Assembly (NCBI RefSeq): GCF_018835585.1
Contig: NZ_JAHGVE010000026.1
Location: forward strand, 1 to 63,867
DNA length: 63,867 bases
Source of the DNA: Pelorhabdus rhamnosifermentans
GTDB taxonomy: Bacteria; Bacillota; Negativicutes; UMGS1260
Direction: 5' to 3'
Positions 42,869-51,726 of the stretch are shown here, one piece after another (within the stretch, counting starts at the first letter, position 1; every line of letters begins with the position of its first letter). The notes below the pieces were generated by a model, which saw nothing but the letters and a program-made list of their open reading frames with translations, had not been told where the DNA came from and ran no database searches. A program made the translations under genes and the position numbers.

Positions 42869-44091
42869 ATATAGGCAACGCGAATAATCTTACTTTGCCG
42901 CATTTCACATTTTTATGGTTTGGCGCGGCTGTTTCAGTCGCTGAAATTATTACGGGTGGTTTAATTGCTCCACTCGGTTTTGTCAAGGGAGTTCTGGCCA
43001 TTCTTTTAGGTCATCTTGTTGGCACTACTCTTTTAGCACTCAGCGGCATGATAGGAACGGAGAGTCGGATGCCAGCTATTATGTCTACGCGTATTTCTTT
43101 CGGATTGTATGGTTCTTATCTGTTTTCATTGCTCAATGTGTTGCAATTGATTGGTTGGACAGCTGTCATGATTGTATCAGGGGCGCGTTCAGTCAATCAG
43201 ATTACAAGCACTCTCTATCAATTTGATCACCTTGCCTTATGGATGGGCATTTTAGGGGCTATTATTTTTGTTTGGATTTTATTCGGTAAAGAAGGCTGGA
43301 AAAAGCTGAATATGATTGCTGTTTTTCTCCTTTTTTTGCTTACTGTTATTTTAAGTTATGTTATTTTTCGGCAACCGGGGTTGTTGTCTGGTGTAGGCAG
43401 TGGGACTTTGTCTTTTGGTGAAGCCGTGGAGCTTAGTGTTATCATGCCACTTTCTTGGCTGCCTTTAATTGCCGATTATACGCGGTATGCTCGTAGTAAA
43501 AGCGATGGGGCTATTGGAAGTTGGCTAGGGTATTTTGTTGGCAGCAGTTGGATGTATATTACAGGCTTAGGAGCGGCTATTGTTGCCGGAAATGTCGATC
43601 CTGCTGCTATGATGATCGCAGCGCAGCTTGGAGTGTTTGCCTTGGGGATTATTGTTCTTGCAACAGTGACGACAACTTTTATGGATGCCTATTCGGCTGG
43701 TGTAACCTTTTTGAATATTTTTCCTAGCTTTGATGAAAAATTTGCCGCTGTTATTATGACAATTGTTGGGACGGTTACAGCCATTTTTATTGATATGGAA
43801 CAATATGAAAGTTTCTTGTATGCCGTCGGCTCGGTTTTTTCACCTTTATTTGCTATTTTACTGATGGATTATTTTGTTTTAGGTGAAACGCAACTTCATT
43901 CAAAGCTGTTGCTTAACTGGGAGGCTTTTATTGTATGGGGAGTCGGTGTTTGGCTCTATTATCAATTTGTTATGTTAGACCTTGTTATGGGAGCGACGAT
44001 TCCCGTACTTTTTGTAACAGCTATTTTCCATTTGGTAGCAAAACGGCTATTAAATTCTTGGTCAGGTATAAAAAAATACCGAAATATTTAA
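42865..44091 (+). CDS. cytX: CytX-type putative hydroxymethylpyrimidine transporter (NCS1 family)
   Basis: The 408-residue permease has about 12 helices and belongs to the NCS1 cytosine/purine family. WFGAAVSVAEIITGGLIAP and ALSGMIGTESRMPAIMSTRISFG at the N-terminus are typical of the CytX branch, predicted to import the thiamine pyrimidine HMP. ATG 42865 overlaps the thiD stop (ATGA). Kinase and transporter together form an HMP salvage operon. Confidence 0.85.
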   Translation: MNIGNANNLTLPHFTFLWFGAAVSVAEIITGGLIAPLGFVKGVLAILLGHLVGTTLLALSGMIGTESRMPAIMSTRISFGLYGSYLFSLLNVLQLIGWTAVMIVSGARSVNQITSTLYQFDHLALWMGILGAIIFVWILFGKEGWKKLNMIAVFLLFLLTVILSYVIFRQPGLLSGVGSGTLSFGEAVELSVIMPLSWLPLIADYTRYARSKSDGAIGSWLGYFVGSSWMYITGLGAAIVAGNVDPAAMMIAAQLGVFALGIIVLATVTTTFMDAYSAGVTFLNIFPSFDEKFAAVIMTIVGTVTAIFIDMEQYESFLYAVGSVFSPLFAILLMDYFVLGETQLHSKLLLNWEAFIVWGVGVWLYYQFVMLDLVMGATIPVLFVTAIFHLVAKRLLNSWSGIKKYRNI

Positions 44092-44099
44092 TCGGTATT
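44069..44099 (-). terminator. Intrinsic terminator of the AEC transporter gene (minus strand)
   Basis: On the minus strand AATACCG pairs with CGGTATT across an 11-base loop, followed by TTTTTT. It lies in the last codons of cytX. Confidence 0.75.
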
Positions 44100-44105
44100 A
44101 CGGCG

Positions 44106-45050
44106 CTATATCATGGCCATATAAATGGGAATTGCGATTACTGCACAAAGCGTTGTAACTGTGACGAGCAGGGCAGTATATTCTGTGTCTGCTTCATATA
44201 CCTTAGCAAGCACTGTGGCTTGGCTCATGGCTGGTAAGGCAGCTTGAATAACAAAAACTTTTTTCATGAGTTCTGGAATCGGAATAAAGGCTGTAACAAG
44301 TACAACAGCCAGCGGTGAGATGATAAACCTGCCTGCTAGTAGGGCGATCATGTCTTTGCTTACTTTGATATTGCGTAATTTGACACCGAACATGGATATT
44401 CCAATGAAAAGCATGGATAAAGGCGTTGTCATGCCCCCAAGATATTTGGACGTATTCATGGCAAATTTGGGCAGATGAATGTCAAGAAGAATGAATAATA
44501 CGGCTGCTGTAAAGCCAATAAAGGGTGGTGAGAAGACCCTTTTGATGGTTGCCACGCTGATGAGTTTGGCAGGAGCCGTTCTCCCATCTAGACTGATAGA
44601 ATAATTGCCAATTGTCCAAAACAGAAAGGCATTGGCCAGAAAATACACGAGGACATAAGGAAGACTGCTTTCTCCGAATAAAGCCAAGTTGACGGGAACA
44701 CCGACGAAAACTGAACTTGAACAAAAAAATAGCGAGCGAAAAGTACCCTTTCGCTGAGGTCCTATGTTTAGAACCTGCGAAACGACATAAGCAATAATAA
44801 AGCTAAGCAGCATGGATGCAATAGGCACAATGACTCCGGCAAACATGGGTAGAAAAGTTTCTTTGTCAAAAGTGCTGAGTAAGTTCCAAATCATATACGT
44901 GGGCAAAGCAACATAGTTTACTAATTTTGGTAATAGACTGGCATTTTCTTGGTTGAACCAACCTTTTTTAGTCAATAAATAACCGAGTGAAACCATAATG
45001 ATAATACTAATTAAACTTTCAACAGCTTGTAAAAAAATTGAAAATGACAA
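44106..45050 (-). CDS. AEC (auxin efflux carrier) family transporter
   Basis: The 314-residue permease has ten helices, of the AEC family that includes malate/malonate carriers such as MleP/MdcF. SLGYLLTKKGWFNQENASLLPKLVNYVALPTYMI at the N-terminus and the late VIQAALPAMSQATVLAKVYEAD are characteristic. TTG 45050 follows AGAGGAAA. It is divergent from a LysR gene with palindromes between them, so LysR control by its substrate, perhaps an organic acid, is likely. Confidence 0.87.
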   Translation of the reverse strand: MSFSIFLQAVESLISIIIMVSLGYLLTKKGWFNQENASLLPKLVNYVALPTYMIWNLLSTFDKETFLPMFAGVIVPIASMLLSFIIAYVVSQVLNIGPQRKGTFRSLFFCSSSVFVGVPVNLALFGESSLPYVLVYFLANAFLFWTIGNYSISLDGRTAPAKLISVATIKRVFSPPFIGFTAAVLFILLDIHLPKFAMNTSKYLGGMTTPLSMLFIGISMFGVKLRNIKVSKDMIALLAGRFIISPLAVVLVTAFIPIPELMKKVFVIQAALPAMSQATVLAKVYEADTEYTALLVTVTTLCAVIAIPIYMAMI

Positions 45051-45154
45051 AATTTTTTTCCTCTTCTCATTTGTGACTTTATTTTAATACTGAAAACGAT
45101 CTTTTCTATATTATTATAACAAGGATAAATTGATAGAAAAAATAGCTAAAATCT

Positions 45155-45174
45155 TTTTCTCCTATAGGAAAAAA
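45155..45174. promoter_or_regulatory. Candidate LysR operator in the divergent region
   Basis: A 20-bp palindrome with one mismatched pair is centred on CCTATAGG (TTTTC-T-CCTATAGG-A-AAAAA). A second inverted repeat, TTTTCTAT (45102-45109) with ATAGAAAA (45133-45140), lies nearby. Both sit between the AEC and lysR genes. Confidence 0.55.
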
Positions 45175-45194
45175 CTATATAAGAGGCTAAATTT

Positions 45195-46079
45195 GTGGAT
45201 ATAAAACAGCTTAAGTATTTTCGCATGATTGCGGAAGAGGAAAATATTACAGCAGCAGCAAAACGTCTGTTTATGGCTCAGCCGTCATTGAGTCAGCAGC
45301 TCAAGTTGCTTGAAAACGAATTAGGTGTGCAGTTAGTTGAACGAGGCAGTCGAAGGATTCGGTTAACTGAATCCGGTCGGTTGTTGCATGAACGTGCAGG
45401 TCAAATACTCGATTTACTCCAGACAACTGCGACGGAAGTAAGGGAATTGCATGAAGGTTATCAAGGTACTCTGGCAATCGGAACGATAGCTTCTTCTGGT
45501 GTGACGCTATTACCCGGCCTTATTCGTGATTTTCACGAAAATCATCCTTACATTAAGTTTGACTTGCGGGAAGGGGATACACATGCCATTTTAGAGCTTT
45601 TGAATAACGGTATCATTGAAGTGGGCATTGTACGATCTATTTTTGACTTAGCTTGTTATCATTGGATCAATCTGCCGCCTGAACCTATGATTGTTGCGAT
45701 GTCTGGGAAATGGAACGTTTGGCGGAAAAAAATTCCGATATCACTCCATGAATTGGCAGACAAGCCATTATTGGTACTTCGCAGCAATGAATCTCTACTT
45801 AGAAAATGTTGCCAAGACTTAGCGTTCGAACCACTAATTCTTTGTATGGGTGATGATGTTCGCTCTTTATTAGTTCTTGCGAACGAAGGAATCGGCTTAG
45901 CTCTTGTTCCGAAGTCTGCTCTTGGTTTAGTTCCCTGCCATCAGTTAAAATACAGAGAAATTATTGATTCTCCACTGGTGATAAAAAAAGTCGTTGTTTG
46001 GATGAAGCAGAGGTACTTGTCCACTGCAACCAAGCATTTTTTAAGTACCCTTCTTTCCGATGATATGCAATTGACATAA
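45195..46079 (+). CDS. LysR-family transcriptional regulator (divergent from the AEC gene)
   Basis: The 294-residue LTTR has an N-terminal winged helix: MDIKQLKYFRMIAEEENITAAAKRLFMAQPSLSQQLKLLENELG. An effector-binding domain starts near residue 88 (GTLAIGTIASSGVTLLPGL). GTG 45195 follows AAGAGG. It is divergently oriented to the AEC transporter it probably controls. It is not closely similar to the two paralogous LysR proteins at 46510 and 56413. Confidence 0.92.
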   Translation: MDIKQLKYFRMIAEEENITAAAKRLFMAQPSLSQQLKLLENELGVQLVERGSRRIRLTESGRLLHERAGQILDLLQTTATEVRELHEGYQGTLAIGTIASSGVTLLPGLIRDFHENHPYIKFDLREGDTHAILELLNNGIIEVGIVRSIFDLACYHWINLPPEPMIVAMSGKWNVWRKKIPISLHELADKPLLVLRSNESLLRKCCQDLAFEPLILCMGDDVRSLLVLANEGIGLALVPKSALGLVPCHQLKYREIIDSPLVIKKVVVWMKQRYLSTATKHFLSTLLSDDMQLT

Positions 46080-46094
46080 GTATATGTAAAAAGC

Positions 46095-46137
46095 CGCTTG
46101 TGGCAGTAATTTCTATACTGCTACAAGCGATTTTTTT
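46095..46137 (+). terminator. Intrinsic terminator of lysR (45195)
   Basis: CGCTTGT-G-GCAGTA pairs with TACTGC-T-ACAAGCG, then ATTTTTTT. Confidence 0.87.
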
Positions 46138-46161
46138 CTATTTTGACATGAGAATTTTACT
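46118..46161. repeat. Dispersed repeat, copy A
   Basis: Contains TGCTACAAGCG, then TTTTCTATTTTGACATGAGA and ATTTTACT. A near-identical block lies at 56372-56417. Each sits downstream of a terminator stem and 3' of a minus-strand LysR gene. Confidence 0.75.
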
Positions 46162-46225
46162 GTGATTCAATTAAAAGTATTGAAAATGGTTTAAGAAAGT
46201 TATGGATTGGCATAACAAATAGGTA

Positions 46226-46338
46226 TTGGCAGATGAATTTTCTTTGGTATACAATGAAAAGCATCAAATATCAAAAGTAAATATCAAAGCCAATGAAGGC
46301 CAAGAGATCCATGAATTATATGGATTCTTGGCCTTTTG
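46226..46338 (+). ncRNA. Possible small transcript (promoter plus terminator, no gene)
   Basis: TTGGCA (46226-46231) and TACAAT (46250-46255), 18-bp spacer, could start an RNA near 46262. It would end at a strong terminator: AAGGCCAAGA-G-ATCCAT pairs with ATGGAT-T-CTTGGCCTT, then TTG. The predicted RNA is only about 80 bases, with AAATATCAAA twice. It has no reading frame. The rest of 46339-46509 holds nothing recognised. Confidence 0.4.
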
Positions 46339-46509
46339 TGTCATTGAACTGGCGGCTGTGTTTTTTTTAGCACAGTAACTCAAAAATCTTTTAATAAAGT
46401 TATCAAGGTGCATCAACAATGGTTATTTTATTTATCTTGCATTAAGAGATATAGTATGAATAAAGATTCTAAATTTAATAATTAATTTGGAATTTTATAA
46501 AGTTAATAT

Positions 46510-47379
46510 TTATTTTGGTGGATGATTTATGAAATGTTTTTTGGTATATTCAACGAATGCTCGCACACTTGGCAGCTCTAAATAGATATTGCGGTATACT
46601 AACCAAGTGCGTCGGACAAGGGGAGTGCCATTAGCTAAGTACAAATTTTGGGTATATAAGTTGTCATAGCTTTTCAAGCCGATTTTAGGCATGATAGACC
46701 AGCCTAGTCCGTTGAGAACCATTTGCCGACAGGTATCTAGACTGTCAACTTCGATTGTTGTTGCTGGAGGACAAGAAAATGTTTGATGCCACCATTCGTC
46801 AATTTGTGTTTGGATTGCTGTTTTGGCAACAATTCTCCGATTTTTCGGCAGGTCTTGTAATTTCAAAGATTTACTGGAAACAAGGCAAATTGGATCTTCA
46901 TAGAGCAAATGTTTTTTTTCATCCCAGTGAAAATCTCCCCGAAGAATGGCTAGTGAGACCTCATCTTTTTGTAACATACGGTTGATTTTAATGCTGTGAC
47001 CTGTTTTTAGGGAGAATTCGACATCTGGATAAAGTTCAAGAAAATGTTTGAGCAGTTGCGGCAGTTCATAATGGGAAAAAACAGAAGAAACTCCTAGAGA
47101 TAAAGAGCCAAGAATATTTTCATTCATACCTTGAATGTGTTCCTTGACCTTTTTAAATTGGAGCAGCGTTCCTTCTGCATAGCGAAGAAATTCTTCTCCC
47201 TGCGGTGTTAATACCACGCCATTGGGTACTCGGAGTACGAGTGTAGCTTTAATTTCACGTTCCATGTTTTTTAAACGGCGAGTAAGCGCAGGCTGGGAAA
47301 TAAACATACGTTCAGCAGCTTTGGTAATGTTTCTTTCTTCAGATAAGTTTTTTAAAATAAGTAAATCAATATGATCCAT
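46510..47379 (-). CDS. LysR-family regulator, paralogue 1
   Basis: The 289-residue LTTR has HTH MDHIDLLILKNLSEERNITKAAERMFISQPALTRRLKNMERE. The effector domain begins GSLSLGVSSVFSHYELPQLLKHF. It is clearly paralogous to the regulator at 56413-57294 over the whole length, sharing RGD and PICLVS segments and FSCPP..EVDS.DTCRQMV. ATG 47379 has GTGAGG upstream; the GTG at 47394 overlaps that site. It is divergent from the DcuC-type transporter gene and probably controls module A. Confidence 0.9.
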   Translation of the reverse strand: MDHIDLLILKNLSEERNITKAAERMFISQPALTRRLKNMEREIKATLVLRVPNGVVLTPQGEEFLRYAEGTLLQFKKVKEHIQGMNENILGSLSLGVSSVFSHYELPQLLKHFLELYPDVEFSLKTGHSIKINRMLQKDEVSLAILRGDFHWDEKKHLLYEDPICLVSSKSLKLQDLPKNRRIVAKTAIQTQIDEWWHQTFSCPPATTIEVDSLDTCRQMVLNGLGWSIMPKIGLKSYDNLYTQNLYLANGTPLVRRTWLVYRNIYLELPSVRAFVEYTKKHFINHPPK

Positions 47380-47537
47380 TGTAGAATACCTCACTCTAAG
47401 TATTTATAAGGTTGTGGAAAGTACTCTTGAGTGCTTGCTTTTTCAGAAAAGATTCATTTTATATTTCGTTATTCTTATGGCAAATCCTTGTTAAAGCTAT
47501 TCTATCACACTATGTTTGACAGGAGGCATTAAGAGTT

Positions 47538-47597
47538 ATGAAAACAGCACTGAAACATGATTTTGGTGAAATTCTCAATCGTAGCGGAACGGATTGA
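47538..47597 (+). pseudogene. Short remnant frame before dcuC
   Basis: AGGAGG precedes ATG 47538, giving a 19-codon frame MKTALKHDFGEILNRSGTD. One frameshift later the DNA continues AERIEKARKIIVKTKGG to the next stop. It looks like the collapsed remains of a gene, or a tiny leader peptide; I do not recognise the family. Confidence 0.3.
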
Positions 47598-47640
47598 AAA
47601 AGCACGTAAGATTATAGTAAAAACAAAGGGAGGTTAGCAA

Positions 47641-49014
47641 ATGATTGGAGTAATTGTTTCAGTTCTTGTTATTGTCTGGGTTGTTTATGCCATGATTATA
47701 AAAAAATACAGAGCGCATGCGGTACTGTTTTTAGCAGGATTTATGCTGCTTGCAGCATCGTTAGCTTTAAATTTAGGACCGCTTTTGCCGGCTAAGGACG
47801 CCACTGGTATAGCGTGGCTGGATATGTTTAAGACAGTGACCAATTTGCTCCAGAATCGTACGGGTACTACCGGAATGGTTATTATGGCGATTGCTGGGTT
47901 TGGCAGTTATATGGATTATTTAGGAGCCAGTAAAGCAATGTTTGCTATTTTGGGGGCTCCGCTAAAAAAAATACGTTCGCCCTATGTTTTACTTGTTGCA
48001 GCTTTTTTTCTAACACAGATATTGGTATTGTTCATACCAAGTCATAGCGGTCTTGGTCTGCTTTTAATGGCGACGATGTATCCGGTATTGATTCGGGTAG
48101 GAGTAAGTAAAATGTCAGCAATTGCTGTGATTGCCTGCTGTCAGTTTGTTGATCATGGACCAGGCTCTCAAGCTGAAATTTATGCTGCACAGGTTTGCGG
48201 ACTTGATCCGGCAACATACTTTGTAAATTATCAATTGCCGATTACCATTCCAATTATTCTTGCAGTAGCTATAACACACTTTTTTGTACAGCGCTGGTGG
48301 GATAAAAAAGAAGGATTTGTGCCTGGACAAGCGCTTGAAGAAATCGAGGAAATAGACGAAGAAAATCGGCCACCTTTGATTTATGCGTTACTGCCCATTG
48401 TTCCATTTGGTCTTATTATGGGTTTCAGTCCGATTTTTAAATCTCCCATAAAGATGGACGTAATTAGTGCAATGCTTATTAGTTTGTTTATATCGTTAGT
48501 ATTTGAGTATGTTCGTTTGCGAGATGCTAACGCTGTTATGGAAAGTCTTATGGTTTTCTTTAAAGGCATGGGGAAGTCGTTTGTTACCGTTATTTCGATG
48601 ATTGTTGCCGGTGAAACCTTTGCGGCCGGTTTATTAAAAATCGGCACGGTAGATACATTGATTAAAGCGGCCCAGGATGCGGGATTGGGTGTCCATTTTA
48701 TGGTTGTAGTAATGAGTCTGTTAATGGCATTATCTGCTTTTCTTCTGGGGTCGGGTAATGCAACGTTCTTTTCTTTTGCGCCGATTGCACCTAGGGTGGC
48801 CCAATATCTCAATATAGATATTGTTACTTTGTTACTGCCGATGCAGATTATGACTAGCTTTGGTCGGGTGGTATGTCCAATAGCTGCACCCATTATAGCC
48901 ATTGCCGGAGTCGCAGGAGTATCTACTTTTCAAATTATTAAGAGAACGGCCATTCCGATGTTGGTAGCAGCGATTGTAAATATTGCGGCAAATTTCATCG
49001 TATTTTTGAAATAA
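47641..49014 (+). CDS. DcuC-family C4-dicarboxylate transporter
   Basis: The 457-residue inner-membrane carrier has 12 or more helices. The overall plan follows E. coli DcuC: an IIKKYRAHAVLFLAGFMLL start, GMVIMAIAGFGSYMDYLGASKAM, SPYVLLVAAFF, GLGLLLMATMYPVLIRVGVS and PITIPIILAVAITHFFVQRWWDKKE. DcuC members exchange fumarate or other C4 acids for succinate, or export succinate. Here it heads a catabolic module, so uptake of the pathway substrate or export of a dicarboxylate product is likely. The ATG follows AAAGGGAGGTTAGCAA. Confidence 0.87.
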   Translation: MIGVIVSVLVIVWVVYAMIIKKYRAHAVLFLAGFMLLAASLALNLGPLLPAKDATGIAWLDMFKTVTNLLQNRTGTTGMVIMAIAGFGSYMDYLGASKAMFAILGAPLKKIRSPYVLLVAAFFLTQILVLFIPSHSGLGLLLMATMYPVLIRVGVSKMSAIAVIACCQFVDHGPGSQAEIYAAQVCGLDPATYFVNYQLPITIPIILAVAITHFFVQRWWDKKEGFVPGQALEEIEEIDEENRPPLIYALLPIVPFGLIMGFSPIFKSPIKMDVISAMLISLFISLVFEYVRLRDANAVMESLMVFFKGMGKSFVTVISMIVAGETFAAGLLKIGTVDTLIKAAQDAGLGVHFMVVVMSLLMALSAFLLGSGNATFFSFAPIAPRVAQYLNIDIVTLLLPMQIMTSFGRVVCPIAAPIIAIAGVAGVSTFQIIKRTAIPMLVAAIVNIAANFIVFLK

Positions 49015-49041
49015 CTAACTGTTTCTTCAGGAGGGAATTTT

Positions 49042-50421
49042 GTGGCCAAAATATCGCTTTCAGAAAGAATTGCAGAGTATACTTTGCAATTTTCACTAAC
49101 AGATGTACCGCAGAAAGTACAAGAGCATGCCAAGTTAATGATAACAGATGCTTTGGGAGGAGCCATGGCGGCTTATCATTTGAAACATGCGGTAAGTACC
49201 CGAAAGGTGGCGGAGGATTTTGGCAGTCGTCCCGAGAGCACTTTATGGGGGACTAGGAAAAAAGTGGGGATGGCAGATGCAGTACTAGCAAATGCGGCCC
49301 TTATTCATGGTATGGATTATGATGATACACATGTTGGCGGGGTTGTCCATCCGAGTGCCAGCGTTGTTAGCACGGCTTTTACAGTAGGAGAGGCAGTTGG
49401 GGCTACTGGTGAAGAAATATTAGCGGCTATCATTTGCGGCTATGAAATCATTATTAGGCTGGCACTTGCAGCTCGGGGCGGGTTTCATGATCGTGGCTTT
49501 CATGGTACGGGAATAGTGGCTCCCTTTGCAGCCGCTTGCGTTGCAGCCAAATTACTTAATTTTCCACAACACGTGCTAGTTCATGCGCTGGGAATTTGCG
49601 GCAGCCAGGCAGCTGCACTGCAGGAGTTTTTACACGATGGTTCATCGGTGAAAAAGATTCATCCCGGCTGGGGCAGTCATGCAGCTATTTATGCTTTGAT
49701 GCTGGCCAAGGGAGGCTTGACCGGACCGTACGAAGTGCTTGAAGGCGGTTATGGGTTGTATCAAACACATCTTGGCACGGTGGAAGGGGTGGTAGAGGCA
49801 TTCGCCGATTTGGGGCAAAAATGGCTGACTACGGAAATTGCGGTGAAGTTATATCCATGCTGTCATATGATTCATTCTTTTAGTGACTGTATTTTTGCAC
49901 TTCTTACGCAGCATAAGTTTAGTGCAAAAGATGTCAAAGAAATTGAATGTCGTATTGAAAAACGTTGCTATCATATCGTATGTTCGCCGGAACAAGCTAA
50001 AAAACGTCCGGCTTCTGACTATGGGATGCGCTTTAGTTTGCCATATATTGTGGCGATGTCAGTACTTACAGGTAAAGTGAGTCCGCTGGAAATTGACGAA
50101 CAACACATGAAAAATCCCGCGGTAATTGAATTAATTGATAAAATCCGCTGTGTGGAAGATGAAGACGTTAAAAATCCTAGCCATTTTCCTGGGTGGATAA
50201 AAGTTACACTTTATGACGGTACTGTGTATCAGCAGGTGCAGAAATACGAACGTGGGGCGGCAGAAAATCCTATTAAACAGCAGGCTGTCATTACAAAATA
50301 TAACAATAATGCTCTAATCAACTTATCTCAGGAGCAAGTAAAAAATATATTGGATAGAATTACTCACCTAGATAAGTTATCTAATATTAGGGAACTGATT
50401 GGTGCTTTAGTTATTGAATAG
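49042..50421 (+). CDS. MmgE/PrpD family protein, copy 1
   Basis: The 459-residue protein has the two-domain MmgE/PrpD fold, which includes 2-methylcitrate dehydratase, cis-aconitate decarboxylase and iminodisuccinate epimerase. Visible family motifs are ITDALGGAMAAY, GMDYDDTHVGGVVHPSA (acid/base residues), RGFHGTGIVAPFAAA, SVKKIHPGWGSHAA and KLYPCCHMIHSF. GTG 49042 follows AGGAGGGAATTTT. A second, divergent copy lies two genes downstream, so the substrate is probably not simply methylcitrate. The exact reaction is unknown. Confidence 0.88.
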   Translation: MAKISLSERIAEYTLQFSLTDVPQKVQEHAKLMITDALGGAMAAYHLKHAVSTRKVAEDFGSRPESTLWGTRKKVGMADAVLANAALIHGMDYDDTHVGGVVHPSASVVSTAFTVGEAVGATGEEILAAIICGYEIIIRLALAARGGFHDRGFHGTGIVAPFAAACVAAKLLNFPQHVLVHALGICGSQAAALQEFLHDGSSVKKIHPGWGSHAAIYALMLAKGGLTGPYEVLEGGYGLYQTHLGTVEGVVEAFADLGQKWLTTEIAVKLYPCCHMIHSFSDCIFALLTQHKFSAKDVKEIECRIEKRCYHIVCSPEQAKKRPASDYGMRFSLPYIVAMSVLTGKVSPLEIDEQHMKNPAVIELIDKIRCVEDEDVKNPSHFPGWIKVTLYDGTVYQQVQKYERGAAENPIKQQAVITKYNNNALINLSQEQVKNILDRITHLDKLSNIRELIGALVIE

Positions 50422-50469
50422 AGACAATAACTAAGCTATAAAGTAATTTATGATAGAGGAGGAATTACG

Positions 50470-51666
50470 ATGAAGTATAATTTCGATGAGGTAATTAATA
50501 GAAAGAATACGCAGAGTTCGAAATGGGACAATGTGGGGGCTCGTGTGGGGAATAGTAACGCGTTGCCTATGTGGGTGGCTGATACTGATTTCCGGTGTCC
50601 CCAGCCTGTGGTAGATGCCGTAAAGGCTAGAGCCGAGCATATGATTTATGGTTATCCGTATACAGTTCAGGAATTCAAGGAAGCTACTATTAACTGGATA
50701 AAAAAACGTCATGGCTGGGAAATTAAACCGGATTGGATTGTTTTTGCTACAGGCATTGTTCCGGTATTTAACACCATGATACAGGCTTTTACTGAGGTAG
50801 GCGATGAAGTTATCATTCAAAGACCCGTCTATCATCCATTTGGTTTTTCTATTGTTGATAATGATCGTGTAATAAGCGATAACAGTCTGATTTATGAAAA
50901 TGACCAATATCGTATTGATTTTGAAGATTTGGAAAGGCGGGCAGCCAGTCCCAAAGCAAAGTTAATGATATTGTGTAATCCCCATAATCCAGTTGGACGT
51001 GTTTGGACGAAGGAGGATCTGTTAAAAATTTCTGAGATTTGCTTGCGGTATAATGTCATCTTAATAAGCGATGAAATTCATTCCGATCTTATTTTCTTTG
51101 GTAATAAACATATACCAGTAGCTTCTTTAGATGAAAGATATGCCATGAATACAGTTTCTTGCTATGCACCATCTAAAACATTTAATATAGCCGGGTTGCG
51201 TGGTTCTGGTATTGTGGTTCCCAATCCCAAGTTGAGAAAAGGTTTAGAAGAACAGTTTAAAAAAAATAGAAGTATCCAGCAAAATGTCTTTGCGTTGCCT
51301 GCGTACATTGCGGCTTACAATGAATGTGAAGATTATCTGGAGCAGCTGGTTCCTTATTTAGAGAATAATGTTGATTTTTTAGAGCATTTCCTTAAAACCA
51401 AAATGCCGAAAATTAAGCTTGTGAAGCCGGAAGGTACGTATTTAATGTGGTTGGATTGCTGTGAAATGGGTCTTAGCGGCGATGCATTGGCTGATTTCTT
51501 TATTAATAAGTGTTTGGTCGCTGTTAATCGCGGAGATGGTTTTGGTCCGGAAGGGGCTAATTTTGTTAGACTGAATATTGGCTGTCCCCAAGCTACATTG
51601 GCGCAGGGACTTTGTCAAATACTTGAGCAATATAAAATATGGGAAAAGAGCCAAGCGGTTCAATAA
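50470..51666 (+). CDS. MalY/PatB-family PLP C-S lyase (aminotransferase fold I/II)
   Basis: The 398-residue PLP enzyme of the MalY/PatB cystathionine-beta-lyase group starts with MKYNFDEVINRKNTQSSKWD. It has PMWVADTDF, NPHNPVGRVW, SDEIHSDL and the Schiff-base lysine in SYAPSKTFNIAGLRGSGIV. These enzymes beta-eliminate thiols from cysteine conjugates, releasing 2-aminoacrylate. The RidA gene downstream, whose product deaminates such enamines, supports that chemistry. It sits between two MmgE/PrpD genes. The ATG follows AGAGGAGGAATTACG. Confidence 0.87.
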   Translation: MKYNFDEVINRKNTQSSKWDNVGARVGNSNALPMWVADTDFRCPQPVVDAVKARAEHMIYGYPYTVQEFKEATINWIKKRHGWEIKPDWIVFATGIVPVFNTMIQAFTEVGDEVIIQRPVYHPFGFSIVDNDRVISDNSLIYENDQYRIDFEDLERRAASPKAKLMILCNPHNPVGRVWTKEDLLKISEICLRYNVILISDEIHSDLIFFGNKHIPVASLDERYAMNTVSCYAPSKTFNIAGLRGSGIVVPNPKLRKGLEEQFKKNRSIQQNVFALPAYIAAYNECEDYLEQLVPYLENNVDFLEHFLKTKMPKIKLVKPEGTYLMWLDCCEMGLSGDALADFFINKCLVAVNRGDGFGPEGANFVRLNIGCPQATLAQGLCQILEQYKIWEKSQAVQ

Positions 51667-51726
51667 TCTTATTGAAGTTTGTGGCTGTTATTATAGGGCT
51701 TTTATATTAATAAAGGAGAGAATAAT

